The notes: generated from the letters alone by a model not told the origin. A stretch of DNA of 64,000 nucleotides from Adiantum capillus-veneris (GCA_014529385.2 CM043947.1:128272891-128336890); one strand, 5' to 3'; positions 29,346 through 41,639 are shown, counted from the stretch's first letter. Made by a program: numbers and translations.

Positions 29346-32300
29346 AGCTCGATCCATCTATTATAGATCGAGTTGTTGCCAATTATAACTCGTCGGACTC
29401 TGACGTTGGCCAACATTGTATGATGGAGCACGTGTGTCTAGATTGAAGGCGCTCCTCGTTCTTCTCAACATGCAGACAAAGTTTGGATGGAGTGACACTA
29501 GAGTCACAACGCTTTTCAGCTGATCTATTACAATGTTTTTACTTTAATAAAAAACTATAGATGTATAATGATGTGATAGGTTTTTACACAATTGTACCGT
29601 ATTTTTTTCATTGTGTAGATTGCTCAAAGAGCACATACTGCCAGCTGATAATGTGATGCTAGATTCCAGAGAGGAAGTAAGAAAGATTTTGTGAAACTTG
29701 GGGATGGATTACAATTCGATCCACGCTTGTCCTACGACTGCATTCTTTTCAGAGCGGAATACATAGACATGGAGAAGTGTCCGAAATGTGATTCCGAGAG
29801 ATATCGAGTAGATCTCCACGGAATAAAAATTCACAGAAGGTTTTGTGACATTTTCCTCTGCTTCCTTGCATCAAGCATTTCTTCAAATATAAGTCCATGG
29901 CCGCCCTAGAATCATGGCATGAGGAGAATAAATCTTTGGATGGTGTGCTACGGATTCCTGCAGATTGTGCAGCCTAGAAACATATAGATGAAACATGGTC
30001 GGATTTTTCCAGGGAAGCTCGAAATTTTCACCTAGGCCCGGCTATAGATGGTGTAAATCCATTTGGTCAAAGAGAAACATCTTATAGTGTATGGCCCGTT
30101 GTCATCGTCAACTACAACATTCCCCCGTGGTTGACTACAAAGAAGGGGCACCTATGGCTAAGCTTGATTGTGCCGGGGCGGTATAAAGTGAAGAATATGG
30201 ATGTCTATCTTCGTCCACTATTGGAAGAGCTGCAACAATTGTGGATTGGCATAGAAGTGGTGGATATGAGCCGACACACAGTTCGACAGAATGCTTTGGT
30301 AGAGGCATTCTAATGTGGACCATGCATGGCTATTCCGGATTGACAGAATGCTCAGGTGATTTACACTTAAACTCAAACACTATAAATCTTGGTTTTTCTC
30401 AAGCTTATCTATTATCATGTGTATACATGTAGGGCTTCAAACAAGAGGATACAGAGCATGTGTCACATGTGGACCTAGACTAAATGCATGTCGGGCGCCC
30501 TCATTGAAGAAGCAAATCTATGAAGGTCATCAAGCGTATCTTCCAAAGAATTGTGTGTTACGTGATGACTTTTTGGGAAGAGAGCCACCGAGGATGTCTG
30601 CACAAGCATGGTTAGAGCAGAAGGAGATGTGTGATAAAGGTTTGGCCCCAGGGATAAAGAGACACTCTCTATGGTACGAGTTACCATATTGGCCCCGACT
30701 CATGATCAATCACTTGCTCGATCCAATGCACATATTCAAGAATGTGGGTAATCTTCTATGGGACCATCTGACCAGCAAGAAGATACTTTTGGAGCCAGGT
30801 TTGACCTTAGAAATGTGGATCGTATGGAGTAATAATGGTCGCAGACAACATCGAAAGGATCCGTAAAACTCCCTAAAGGGCCATGGATTTTCACAGGAGC
30901 CCAATAACGCAAAGTAAAAGAGACCGTTCGATCTTTGCGGACCCCCACTCGCTTAATGCACTCGCTCCGAACTTGTGTTACTAAATTACCGGTTTGAAGT
31001 CACACGACAGGCATAAAATGTGTCAGGTATGTTCATAGTGGAATATATCATAGTGGGAATTGTGTAACAAATTTGTGTGTGGAATTTAATATCATTGATT
31101 CACGTGTTTTGCACTTTATTTTATAGGTGGCCATTGAGGGATGCTTGTCTCTTGACGTCCGTATCACAATCTACAAACTTGCGAAGTTGGTGCAATGGAT
31201 CTCACAAAAGGAGATCAACATAGACTCCATACCATTCGCCAAACTAAATGTTGTGGAGGTTGTGTGCATGTTTGAGAAACACTTTCCTACTACCATGCTA
31301 ACCATTCAGGTGCATCTTCTTGTTCACATAGTTGATGAGGTGGAAATAGCTGGCATAGTACATTCCAGATGGATGTTCTTTTTCGAACGTTTCAGGAAAA
31401 CGCTCAAGGGATATGTGCGTCAGAAGGCATGTCCGGAGGGTAGCATGGCAGAAGGTTGACTGGTATCAGAGTCCCTACTGTACATTAGAGAGTGGCTAGA
31501 CTGATTTGATAAAGCTCGGGACACGCTATGGAGAACCATAGATGATGAGCGCATATCTGGGATTGTCATGTGCAATCAAGGTGTTGAGAAGAAGATGATG
31601 GAATATCTCGAGGCTAAAATCAACCGATTTTGCATGCTTCACAGTCCATTGATGTAAAAGTAGATTTCACAATATGAGGATGCAAAGCAAGAGCGACAAA
31701 CGGCACAAATCGAGAGGAGACAGGGAAGACGACCACCGATGCACTATCCGAGGGTCTGGAGAGCCTACCAATATTTATGATCTTAAGATGGTTGCACAAC
31801 CAATTAAAAAGTGGACAACAGTGTGGGAAGAAGTGATTGAGGAGGAGTGGGAGTACTCTCGGGGTTGCATGACCAAGGTATGTTTGCAATGTACGAGTAG
31901 TGACATTCTAGATGTTTGAACGGCCAATCATAATCTTTGTTGGTTGTAGTATGAGTCATACACAGTAGCATGGTGTAAAGGTTGACATTTTAGAGTGGAA
32001 CAGATTGACAAAAAGCGTTTTACTCAAGATTGTGAAATCATGGCAAAATTTGAACAGTCTAGTCGAGGACGTTCCTATGATGCAGATCCCGTGGTGGCGG
32101 AACTCACTTACTTTGGCACGCTACAAGAGATTTTGAGGATCGATTATAGAGGATTTTTTGTCGACTTGTTCTGCGTGCAATGGTTCAAGATAATCATGGA
32201 GGGTTGCAACGCTACTGTGCGTAGAAGAGAGTCTGGTTTTCTTGAGGTGGATTCAACTAAGAAATGGACTGACCTAAGAGACACTTTCGTACTACCCGAG

Positions 32301-32629
32301 CATTGTGAACAAGTAAGTATGTAAATAGTTAACATCCAATTTTAAAGGTTATGTTCTTGGAAGCTCTCATGTAAGTTATGTGGCTCTGGTAGGTGATATT
32401 TTATCCTAAAAATCCTGCATCAAACTGGTGGTACGTCATAGAGATAGCCCCTCGTAGTGCAGGGACATATGAAGGCTACCATGTGCCAATCACAGCGGCA
32501 TCAATGGAGGAGATCGGAGAAGATGCTCAGTCAGAAGCCGTTGAGGTGGTGCCAGACAAGCATCAAGCTCCTACTCTCTATGGGGTGCATGCAAAGGATC
32601 TACAAATGAAACGGAGGACATCTGTCTAA
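29346..32629 (+). pseudogene. CACTA-1 TNP2-like transposase (Transposase_21, DUF4218, DUF4216)
   Basis: In order there is an N-terminal piece with LVLLNMQTKFGWSDTRVTTL (about 29,450-29,525), then a Cys-rich part (EKCPKCDSERYRVD, 29,772-29,815). The Transposase_21 core runs from about 29,940 to 30,830: NPFGQRETSYSVWPVV, PPWLTTKKGHLWLSLIVPG, MHGYSGLTE, RACVTCGP, LPYWPRL and LDPMHIFKN. It has a GT-AG intron at 30,356-30,432. A DUF4218 region (VHLLVHIVDEVE, HSRWMFFFERFRKTLKGYVR; 31,127-31,459) and DUF4216 (YFGTLQEILRIDY and EQ-V-FYPKNP; 32,085-32,445) follow. The TNP2 DDE transposase cuts and joins the transposon ends. Many stops and frameshifts (for example TAG near 29,970 in place of a conserved Trp, and a frame change at 29,720-29,750) make it inactive. 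Copia-B split off its N-terminus. Confidence 0.85.
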
Positions 32630-32659
32630 ACGGAGAGCTCTATATAGATATAGGAAGTT

Positions 32660-32808
32660 ATGCTGAGCTATGCAAGGATGAGAGAGAGACCTCTTAAAGC
32701 CATAAATATTGTATTTGAATAATTTTGCTCTATTTTATAATATATATTGTATTCACGTGGCTTTTTGTCCATTCCCATGAAGGCAGGCTACCTTATCAAC
32801 TACCCTAG

Positions 32809-32882
<74 letters not shown>

Positions 32883-33325
32883 CGCTCTGGCTCTACAGGT
32901 GCCTTCCATGTGGTATAACGCCCTTTTGATTTTGCGCTCACATCCTGGGCAATCCATGGCCACGCGCAACTCCACCGCCTGGTTTTTGATTGCAAGATTT
33001 GATTGTGTGCGCGCTCTCTCCCTCTCTCTTTCGCTTGAAAATTATGAGTTATCGACTTGCCTCTTCCATCACTCAAGTTGAATAGAAGAAGAACGTGTTC
33101 TGTTGCTGCTAGCCTTTGAACATTCCAAAGCTACAAGCACCTTCAAGCTCTACGTTAAAAAAAAAAAAGATGGTTGGGATTCTTGTAGGATTCCTCCCTT
33201 CTTTACCAGTTATGTTGAGCTTTGTGAGTATGTCAGAGAGACCTCTTAAAGCCATAAATATTGTATTTGAACAATTTTGCTCCATTTTATAATATATATT
33301 ATATTCACGTGGCTTTTTGTCCATT
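32660..33325. repeat. ~115-bp direct repeat flanking a 430-bp segment
   Basis: The copies (about 32,660-32,775 and 33,205-33,325) share GAGAGACCTCTTAAAGCC, AATATTGTATTTGAA and TTCACGTGGCTTTTTGTCC. The segment between them contains a (CT)n(CA)n microsatellite and unrecognised DNA. This is either a tandem duplication or an insertion with duplicated flank, just after the TNP2 3' end. Confidence 0.8.
32812..32879. repeat. (CT)n(CA)n compound microsatellite
   Basis: About 33 bp of CT are followed by about 35 bp of CA. Confidence 0.95.
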
Positions 33326-33417
33326 TTTGTCTATATGCGTCATTGTATTTAATGGTCTTTTCATCCACTCTAGGTACATATGCTCTAGGCATGTTCTCAC
33401 AAAAGTAGGGACAACGA

Positions 33418-33657
33418 GCACTACGCTCCGAGTGCGATGGAGACTGAAGATGCAATCGCGAAGGTCTGCTCAATATAGATGCTGCTCGTCCCACCGTAGA
33501 TCTAGTTGATCAGGTGAAAGAGACACTAAGAAGCGCTACTACTGCTTCTTAGCATCTCTTTCACCTGATCAATTAGATTTAGTGGTGGAGCAAGCAACTT
33601 CTATGAGCAGACCTTCACAATGCAGCTTCAGTTTCCATAGCACCCGGAGCGCACTGC
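33418..33657. repeat. 240-nt imperfect inverted repeat (long hairpin)
   Basis: The left arm (33,418-33,534) and right arm (33,545-33,657) pair over about 110 bp with a ~9-nt loop (CTACTACTG-like). Outer arms read GCACTACGCTCCGAGTGC against GCACCCGGAGCGCACTGC. The inner stem pairs TGATCAGGTGAAAGAG with CTCTTTCACCTGATCA. It lies between the TNP2 and TNPA-like genes of CACTA-1. The role is unknown; a transcript could fold and feed siRNA production. Confidence 0.85.
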
Positions 33658-33817
33658 TTTTATAAATTCACAAAAATTCAACAAAATCTCTCTACACAGG
33701 AATCCCTCCCCCTTTATGAGTTCTCTATCTCTCTTTATCTCTCTCTCTCTACTTGTCCATGTTTTCTTCTCCATTCATTCAATATTAGGATTAAATATTT
33801 GTGTGTTTAATGCAGGT

Positions 33818-35117
33818 ATGGATGATGATGAGTTTCTTTCTTCTTTGTCACCCCAACAGAGGTAGTCATACGTGGAGTATCATCGCTCTGAAGCGCAATC
33901 ACGCGTTCCTAATCCTTTAGCGTCTCCCTCTATTTTGGAGCATTCAGCACGCTCCGAAGCATCGATGTTGACGAGACAATCTTCACACTAGTCTAGGCAC
34001 CGGCGCTCTAGTGGTGGTGGCGGCGGTTCTTGTGGGAATGCCGCCGCTGATGCCTCGACACCGCCTCGTGTTCAAAGAGACTCTTTACCCTCACCTTCTT
34101 TGCCCGCCCCCACACCAGCCACGACATCGCCATCTACACCAGGTTTTGCGCGGCTGACGATCGTTCCTAGTAGCTACACATCACTAGCTACTCCTCCAGG
34201 AGTCACTCCGATCGACACTCCTCGGTTCGGGGCCCAGAATCCAATGGAGACACTTGACGTCCGTACCCCCATCGACACGCCGCTAGAGACCCCTGTCAAG
34301 ACACCCAGGTTCACACGTCACCGGCGAGAGGGCTTGTCTTACTCTGTCAACTTCAGCGGCGGCATCATCTTGGATGACGAAGGTAAGAAGATGATCTCAC
34401 GCATCCGTGGTCTTTGCTCTTAGGTGTTTAGACACTACATACTGAACACCTGGAGTGAAGTACCAAGTGATTTAAAAGACAGAGTCATTAGCATGGTGCA
34501 TGACGAGTTTCTCATTTCAACATGGGATGAACACTTCAATGAAGACCTGATGAAGGTTCGAATGCGTGAATATTACAAGCACAAGCATTTCGAAGTGAAA
34601 AAAGCAATTAATCATGGGTGGAACAGACCAGATTGGCTAGCCAAAGAAGATTGGAAGAATGTAAAGAAAGCAGCGCGCAAGAATCCCTACAAGTGGAAGG
34701 AACAAAAGGAGGCAGCCAAAGCGCGAGTAGAGGCATGGAGCTCGCACCACTTGGGGAGCGACGGGTCAGCATCATTTGAGGCCGATTTTGTAAGTGTTTT
34801 CACATTGCTCTTTAGATTTGATAGTTTAGGGTTTATGGGTTTTTAAATTCTAACATAATGGATTCTTTGTATGTTCTGACAGTGGTCGATGACATGACGT
34901 GATCGATCCCACACCGTACGAGCGCGAGTACGCAGGAAGGAAGGGCTTAAACACCCTGATGGACATTCTGAGTTCTACAGCGGCATGGTTAGTATTAGAG
35001 TTTAATCTTTCTATTTGTTGTATTGTTTTATAAATTATATGTAAGCTATTTTTTTTTATATTTTTTTGCAGGTTCTGACAGATACACCACTTGGACGCAA
35101 TGAGACGTCTGATTAGA
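33818..35117 (+). pseudogene. CACTA-1 TNPA-like second gene (Transposase_24 / Ptta-En/Spm family)
   Basis: After a possible splice acceptor (TTTAATGCAG) an ATG at 33,818 begins MDDDEFLSSLSP. A Pro/Thr/Ser-rich stretch (to about 34,320) is followed by a Transposase_24-like domain: HYILNTWSEVPSDLKDR, ISTWDEHFNEDLMKVRMREY and NRPDWLAKEDWKNVKKAAR. Introns with good signals lie at about 34,790-34,882 (donor GTAAGT, acceptor TTCTGACAG) and 34,987-35,070. The last exon ends at 35,117. In-frame stops occur near 33,864, 33,990 and 34,422. TNPA-type proteins bind the subterminal repeats and assist the transposase. The stops indicate that it is dead. Confidence 0.75.
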
Positions 35118-35569
35118 CGACGTTTGTCTAGCCATAGCTAGATAGCATTAGTTTCCTTTTGTCATAGCATATGTATCATGAGATGACGTTTATAAGTCTT
35201 TTTGTAACTATTGTAAAACCATGTATATTTTTTCAATAATGACAATGGTGTTGTAACTATTACAGTTGTAAATTTTAACAATCAAGTGATTTTGCCTATG
35301 ATGTGTACAATTGTCATTGATTTACTTTCATCAATTTACTTTTGTCTGCTGTGTATCTTTATTCTCTAAACAATACTATATTGGATGATGGAGTTAATGG
35401 TTATATTGTCTTGTGGGTGACTACTTTGGGTCTATATCTAAGCTTGCACTTTCTTTCAAAGGTGAATCTGGGCTTATCTTGGATTCATTTAGGTTTATGC
35501 AATTATTGAACATTCAATATGGTTGATGGGTGGCAGGGCATTCAATGCCCTACCACCAAAAAAAATTTC

Positions 35570-35965
35570 TCTCGGGCATCGCTATGAGCGTCGCTATATA
35601 AGGCTCTGTAGCATCACTATAAACGTCACTATAAGTGGCCTATAAACGTCGCTATGATCGTCCCTATAGGCGTCGCTATATAGCGACGGGTATAGCGATG
35701 CATATTGCGACAATGATAGCGACGCTCACAACAACTTTCCTGTATCGACGGTCTTAGCGACGCCGGGGAGTATAAAAACCCAATGTATTTTCGTCGCTAT
35801 AGGTAGCCTGTATGCATCGCTATTAGCGTCGCTATATAGCGACAACTATAGCAACGCATATAGCGACGCTCATAGCGACGTTCCTGTATCGAAGCTGTTA
35901 GCGACGATCTTAGCGACGCCGGGGAGTATAAAAACCCAATGTATCTCTGTCGCTCACAGCGTCAC
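35570..35965. repeat. CACTA-1 right subterminal GCGACG/CGTCGC array
   Basis: Many copies of TAGCGACG, CGTCGCTATA and GCGACGCC lie in both orientations. A ~180-bp piece with GCGACGCCGGGGAGTATA and AACCCAATGTAT is present twice. The array is equivalent to the left subterminal region. Confidence 0.85.
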
Positions 35966-35977
35966 AAGTGCACACAA

Positions 35978-35989
35978 CCTCTTGGAGTG
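35978..35989. repeat. CACTA-1 right terminal inverted repeat
   Basis: CCTCTTGGAGTG is the inverse of CACTACAAGAGG except one base (G for T). No matching 3-bp target duplication is seen. Confidence 0.7.
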
Positions 35990-38714
35990 ACAGTGATTCC
36001 CCGGGAGTAGGATTTTCTCCTGTTTACTATGATGTTTTACTCTCTCATCTTCTAACTCATATTATGTGTAGCATTCCACTCTAAGATGTACATGCACACA
36101 CTCCTTTTCTTTCTATATCTCTTTGATTATGTACAACGTTTGATTGTGTATGTATATACATGATTCACCAAGTATGCATGATCATTGATTATATTGCTCA
36201 TATGCTATGTTATTTTGTGTATTTGCAAGGACTCTGTGCATTTGTTTGTAGTAGTGGTATCAAAGACATGGCTTCATCCTTGGTAACAAGCAATCACAAA
36301 AGTCCAAAATTTGGTATCCGAGTGAGATGCGTGATTCGTCTCTCGATAGCGTATTTTTATTTAGGTAGCACATCTAATTGGTGTTGATTTGTAACTTTAA
36401 GTACCATTGATTAAACAATCATACTACATTCGCTGGCCCACCATTGCTACTATTATGATTTTGTCAATTCAGGTATATGATGATCGGGTATGTGATTAGA
36501 AGTATTTGGATTATATTGATTAAAATTAGGATTTGATTTATGATTATGATATAATGATGATGTTATTTATGAGTTTAGACTAGGATTTTAAATATTGAAT
36601 GATCATTGTAATCGATGATATCTTGATATATCAAGATATGGCATATACTATCTATTCTAGTGGTGTGCGCAAAGGCCAGTATGATAAGTCACTTTTTTTA
36701 TATCTTCATGGAGTTAGTGTTTCAAATCGTGTTTTACGATGTTTAAAGTCCATAAGCAAAGTCCAGTTTGATAAAAAATTGTCCTAATTTTTTTTTCGCT
36801 TTGTTGAGTACTTATTTTGCAGATAAGTTTCAAATGCTTTCAAATAAGAATTTGAAGAAGTTTTGTATGAGTGAAATGTTCGCTTTATTATGTAAGAAAA
36901 ATTTGTCTCATTGAGCGTTTTTTATTTCTACAATTTTCATACTCGTTTGGTGCTTTCAAAGCGAGTAGATGTGTAGTTTGATGTGTTTTTAAGTCATTTT
37001 AGAGCTGTTTTGGAATCATTAGTTAGAATTTGAGAAAAGGATCTAATTTTGTTTGTGTGAATTGTGTCACAAAAGTCATTAAACCTTCAAAAATGAATGT
37101 TTGATATCTCACAAAACAATTCTGACTCTTTATTGTTTTGAGTTTTATGTGATTGTGATTGTGATTGTGACTATGATTGTAATTGAAATTATGAGCGAGA
37201 TTATGATTGCTACTACACATGCAAGCTACGACACCTCTGGGGTGATCGAGTGGTTTAAGCTCCTTCTTCAAGGGTGTGCTTTACTATTGTAACTTTGATT
37301 CATATCAATGAAGATCTCTATGCCGTACATTTATAGTGCTTTCTACATCTATTATCCTAAGGCAAGAGCCAAGTAGATTGTTAAGTTTTTAAGATTTTAT
37401 CTTGATACTTTATGTTTCTAATGTGTGATTTTAACCACTATTTTTGACAAGTTAAGACTTGCATAATAATAGCATGACAACTAATGACAATTGTCTTTTA
37501 ACAAAAAGGTATATAATGGTATTTAAATTTGTTGCATTAATAGATTGTTGTATGGTTGACATTGAAATGCAATTTAAACCATTGGACTATCTAATGATGG
37601 ATATCAAATGATCACAAGTAAACTCTTTTTAGGAAGTGAAGAACGATCAGTTCGTAGGGACCATTCTTGTAACGCTTATGGGGTTCCTGAATAAGCTCAC
37701 ATAGGTTTATTAAGAGACCCATGTGGAGAGAGTAGCATTTCCCCATATCCAATGTCAATCTTTAGCTCTCTTCTCTCTTGCGATATACATAGGACACTGC
37801 TTTTGCGAGTGCGCATAAATGTGCTCCCATCTTCTCTATCTCTCTTGGATTGCACAACATTCGATTGAGTTTGTGCACTCCCGCTATATTTATAAATTAT
37901 GTTTCTCATATGCTATGGTTTTGAGTATTTACAAGGACTCCATGCATTTTTTTTAAATCAATTAAGACTATAATGACTATTAAATATGACCAACATACCT
38001 AATATGTCAATGCTTCAAAAAAGAACAAAATAATGTTATCACCAACAACTTACTTATACACATGGAATAAGAACTATGGCTGATAACATTTGACAAGAGG
38101 CATAATGCAAACAACCACCTTTTGAGAGAGCTTCTCTATGGCATTAATTAAGCTCCTACTTCGCACGAGTAGAAATCAACAACTCACTTTAACCGCTCAA
38201 ACAAGATTGGTTTTACAATTGATGGATGCCCTTCAGAACCACAAGCAATAAACCTTAAAGGTGACGTTAACATTAAATTATATACTTCCCTATATACCCA
38301 AAGATATATAGCATAGCCTACAAGGTTTACGATATCAACAAAGTGGACATTGGCTCACGAGTTTTGACTGGCATGATGTCTATATTTCAACATTTCAATT
38401 GAAAAATACATTAGAATTACAAATTAGTGCAGTAATAAGCAAGATTTATTTTAGGATAAATTCTTCTTAGCCTGTCAATGATTGCTAGAATCTCGTCCAA
38501 TCAAGGGACCTCTATCTTCATGGGCGGAAAAAATTGCTTAAATTGTGCTGCATTAAACCATATGGGTACACAAACGTTACATCAGTTCATAAAAAAAATA
38601 AATTGAACAATTCATGACAATACAACACAAGGACTTTTGAAACGTTTTCTATATTTTATTTTTAAAAAGAATTTCCTATATACTTTTCGAGATTGATAGA
38701 ATCAAACTAGAAAA
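35990..38714. other. non-coding stretch with dispersed repeats, no gene seen
   Basis: No protein domain was recognised. Two related blocks, about 36,060-36,245 and 37,750-37,955, share CTCATATGCTATG, ATTT-CAAGGACTC and a TCTCT-rich lead. The block 37,505-37,745 matches the repeat at 8,170-8,455. A GATTGTGATTGTGA-like simple tract lies at 37,150-37,210. Confidence 0.55.
37505..37745. repeat. second copy of the dispersed repeat at 8.2 kb
   Basis: It shares TAATGGTATTTAA, CTATCTAATGRTGGATAT and AGACCCATG-like words in the same order and orientation as 8,170-8,455, but lacks that copy's microsatellite. Confidence 0.55.
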
Positions 38715-38966
38715 AGTGCAATGTAGAAGAAATGGAACATTTCCTAGGTAGTGTACCTAGAAAATTAGATGAGGATTTCATTGTAACTTTTACATATAAA
38801 AAATTAGATAGACATCCATAAGAAATTGCTATATAGAAAATTAGAGAAACGTCCTACAAAATTTTACATATAGAAAATCAGATGGACGTCCATAAAAAAA
38901 TCCTATATAGAAAATTAGAGGGATGTTCTACAAAATTTTACATATATAAAATTGAATGGACATTTA
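38715..38966. repeat. ~74-bp AT-rich tandem repeat, about 3 units
   Basis: Units starting TTTTACATATAAAAAATTAG at about 38,790, 38,862 and 38,936 each include ATATAGAAAATTAGAG and CGTCC. A more diverged unit precedes them. Confidence 0.85.
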
Positions 38967-39408
38967 AATTTAGTTTTTTACAAAAATTAACAAACTGATT
39001 GATCTATAGATATATATTAATCATTTTTTAGCTTTTAAACCAACCAATGTTCCATCTTCGCGTCAATTTTGGATCATCCACTATAACACACATCACACAA
39101 ATCAGTAAACTAACAACTTTGATTAAAAGAAGATCAAGTCTTTTTTAAGATTTCTATCACATACAATTCAAAGTAACAATAAAATTACTCATAGTCAAGT
39201 AGATTTCTCTTGAAACTATTGTCAAACTTATGATTTAAAGTGACTATATTTTAACATTGAACTTTAATCTCTTTGCAAATAAAAATAACTTCATTAACTC
39301 AAAAGAGATAATCAATTGGTTCTAAAACAATAAAATGTTCAATCATCAAATGAACGACAAATAACATGAAATATAATGTTCAACATGGTCTGTTCAGCAC
39401 TTGATCGC

Positions 39409-41424
39409 TTACATAAAATCAACTTTCACCTCATTGAAAGTCAACTCATGATCAAGTTGCCTTTCAATGATAACTCTCCCACTATTAACCAACCACCTCA
39501 CCAAATTCACTCTCATTTCCTCCAAACTCAAACCTCTCTTTTTCTCAAAAAATGAGCTCTCCTCCCTTTTAATCTTGTAGTAACTAGCTTTTAAAAGTAG
39601 ATACATGTCATCAATTGTCTACAGATCAAAGTATTTAAGGAGAATAGTCTCCTTGTCCTCCACATTTAAAGATGAAACCTACATAAATACATAACTTACT
39701 ACTATAAACAAAGCGTTTTATGAAAATACATTTTACAAAAAAACTAAATATTAAAAAGATGAGAATTACTTCATCAAAAATTTGGAACATACACATTCGA
39801 TGTGTCACCTGCAATGCATTTCTCATCCTTAAAAAATCAACAAAAAGAGCTTAGTATTAACAAATTTGGATTATTGTTTACACAATATGCAAGTTAACTT
39901 TTAAGACTACCTTTGTTTTCTTCCTTATCTTCTTGGAAGTTTCTTTTACAAGCTTAGTAGCAAGAGACTCTTTAAGCTTTGCACTAGTCTGTTAAATTAT
40001 CCCACAAACAAAACATGTAATCTTCTTGAAGAAGTTTAACACTATGCACCTTATTACATTGAGTACAAGTCAAAGAGAGAATATTTAAAATTTCATTGAA
40101 GTAGAGATTGTCACCTTTCTCTCTCTAGTACTTTTTCGTGACGCCTCATGATTATTTGCTTGACATGGCGATGAAACAGAATCCACAGTCTCATATCCCA
40201 GCTAATGTTAAAAAATATAAAACATATATGAGAATCTTTATGTGTAAAAACAAAACACATGCCATTAGTGGCATTACCTTCAATGGCATGTCACTCAAAA
40301 GACTTTCTCTTTGCTCTGGCACAGCTTTGACTCTTTTAACATTGCCATTCAATAACAATGCTCCAAAAGACGGAAAAGATCCATCCACATTATCTAAATT
40401 GAGGTCTTCGAACTGAAATTCCTATAGAAGACAAAAAGAAGTACACAAAAACTTTTTTATGATCGTTTAATTTTTATGTATCTATATTACTTGAGAAAAA
40501 CATATACCTGCTCGTGTAATGAAGATTCCATACTTTCGGTTTCCTTCTACATAGAGAGTAAATCTTGTCTCTATAGTGGATAAACCATTTCATAAGACTT
40601 CAATTTTAAACTTAGTAACATGAAAGTACTAAATTTTGTTCATAATTCTTGTTCATAATTCATAAGACTCACCATTTCAATGAACCAATTACTCTCAATA
40701 TGCCCTCACCTTGATTTTGTATCGTCAATGGCATACAAACCACATGGGTCTTCTTTCCCACATCATCACATAATTTAGGGGATATGTCTACTATCTCTAT
40801 GCTAGACACCTATACAAACACATAAGTAAGTAAACACATGGCACATACATTTAATATATAAGAAAGAAAGGTCAAAATATAAGTACCGTCTTTACAGTTG
40901 AACCTTTCAAAGCAATAGTACCAGCATTTTCTTTTTTTGCAATCCCGTGTGCCTTGAAAAGTAAGATGAGTTTAGTTAATTTCTTTCATAAGGCCCCTAT
41001 GAAGCCAAATATATTTATACTTAGAAAATATATACACACTTACATCATTTGTAGTCTTCTTCTTATTATATTTTTGTTGTGATTGTGCATAGGTCAGCAC
41101 AAACTGATAAATGTGTGTCTCCTCCCATTGGTAGGTTGCCTTGCAGAGTCCAAACTTCAAAGGTGCTAATTCACCGATCTTATTTGAAATAAAATCGTCA
41201 AATTTTTGTTGCTCAAGGAGATTTTGGCACAAATCCTCCACAAAAGGATAGTTCTTAAACCATGTTCTAACCATCCTATAGTTGTCCAAGAGCACTCTAT
41301 GTTGCTCATCGAAGTACATCTCCAAAAGCTTCTTTCCATACATTCTATTTGGCTCTGTTAACTTTGGTTCGGGTGGGCAAAAGATGTCATTGTATGAAGG
41401 AATAGGGACATCATTCTCAGCCAT
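39409..41424 (-). pseudogene. CACTA-2 second gene, nine-exon structure, function unknown
   Basis: Exon 1 (41,424-41,044) starts MAENDVPIPSYNDIF and ends at a GTAAGT donor. Further exons with GT-AG borders are 40,952-40,887, 40,809-40,673, 40,546-40,508, 40,421-40,278, 40,201-40,115, 39,988-39,911, about 39,827-39,770 and about 39,685-39,409. Six of these are exact multiples of three and keep one frame, which supports the model. Exon 3 leaves a frame problem, exon 8 runs into TGA and exon 9 has a TAG near 39,619, so it is probably dead. I recognise no domain. The C-terminus is charged (ASYYKIKREESSFFEKKRG). By position it is the TNPA counterpart of CACTA-2, but a captured host gene cannot be excluded. 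Confidence 0.55.
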
Positions 41425-41639
41425 CTAAGCTATGATTTTTTTAAAAAAATTGACACCACTTAAATACTATTAAAAAGACATCTAAGCTTTGTGATAAATA
41501 AAAGTACAATATGAACACAAATTAAAAAATCGACATCACTTTAAACTTTTAATAAAAATAACATGTCTCTAAAATTATTCATGAAAGTTGAAAAAAAGCA
41601 ACATTAAATCATAGCTTCTACATAGAGCAAGAGATAAAT

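Larger units (their letters stand above)
21079..35989 (+). mobile_element. CACTA-1: ~15-kb CACTA (En/Spm) transposon with nested Copia
   Basis: The left terminus at 21,079 reads CACTACAAGAGG (also present at 20,516 by duplication). The right terminus at 35,978-35,989 reads CCTCTTGGAGTG, an inverted match with one mismatch. Subterminal GCGAC motifs occur in the first ~150 bp and in a dense array at 35,570-35,960. Inside, plus strand, are a TNP2-like transposase (29.35-32.63 kb; N-terminal part displaced to 25.5-25.7 kb) and a TNPA-like gene (33.82-35.12 kb), the two-gene plan of plant CACTA elements. Copia-B lies inside. The 3-bp flanks (ATG left, ACA right) do not match, so the ends are old, altered, or not from one insertion. 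All genes are broken. Confidence 0.78.

Noticed and set aside
33418-33657. Conventional microRNA gene
   Set aside because: The pairing is too long and even, and it lies inside a transposon. There is no evidence for a single mature 21-nt product.
39079-39090. CACTATAACACA as the other end of CACTA-2
   Set aside because: Only the first five bases agree with CACTAGGAGG, no subterminal similarity follows, and the orientation evidence is weak.
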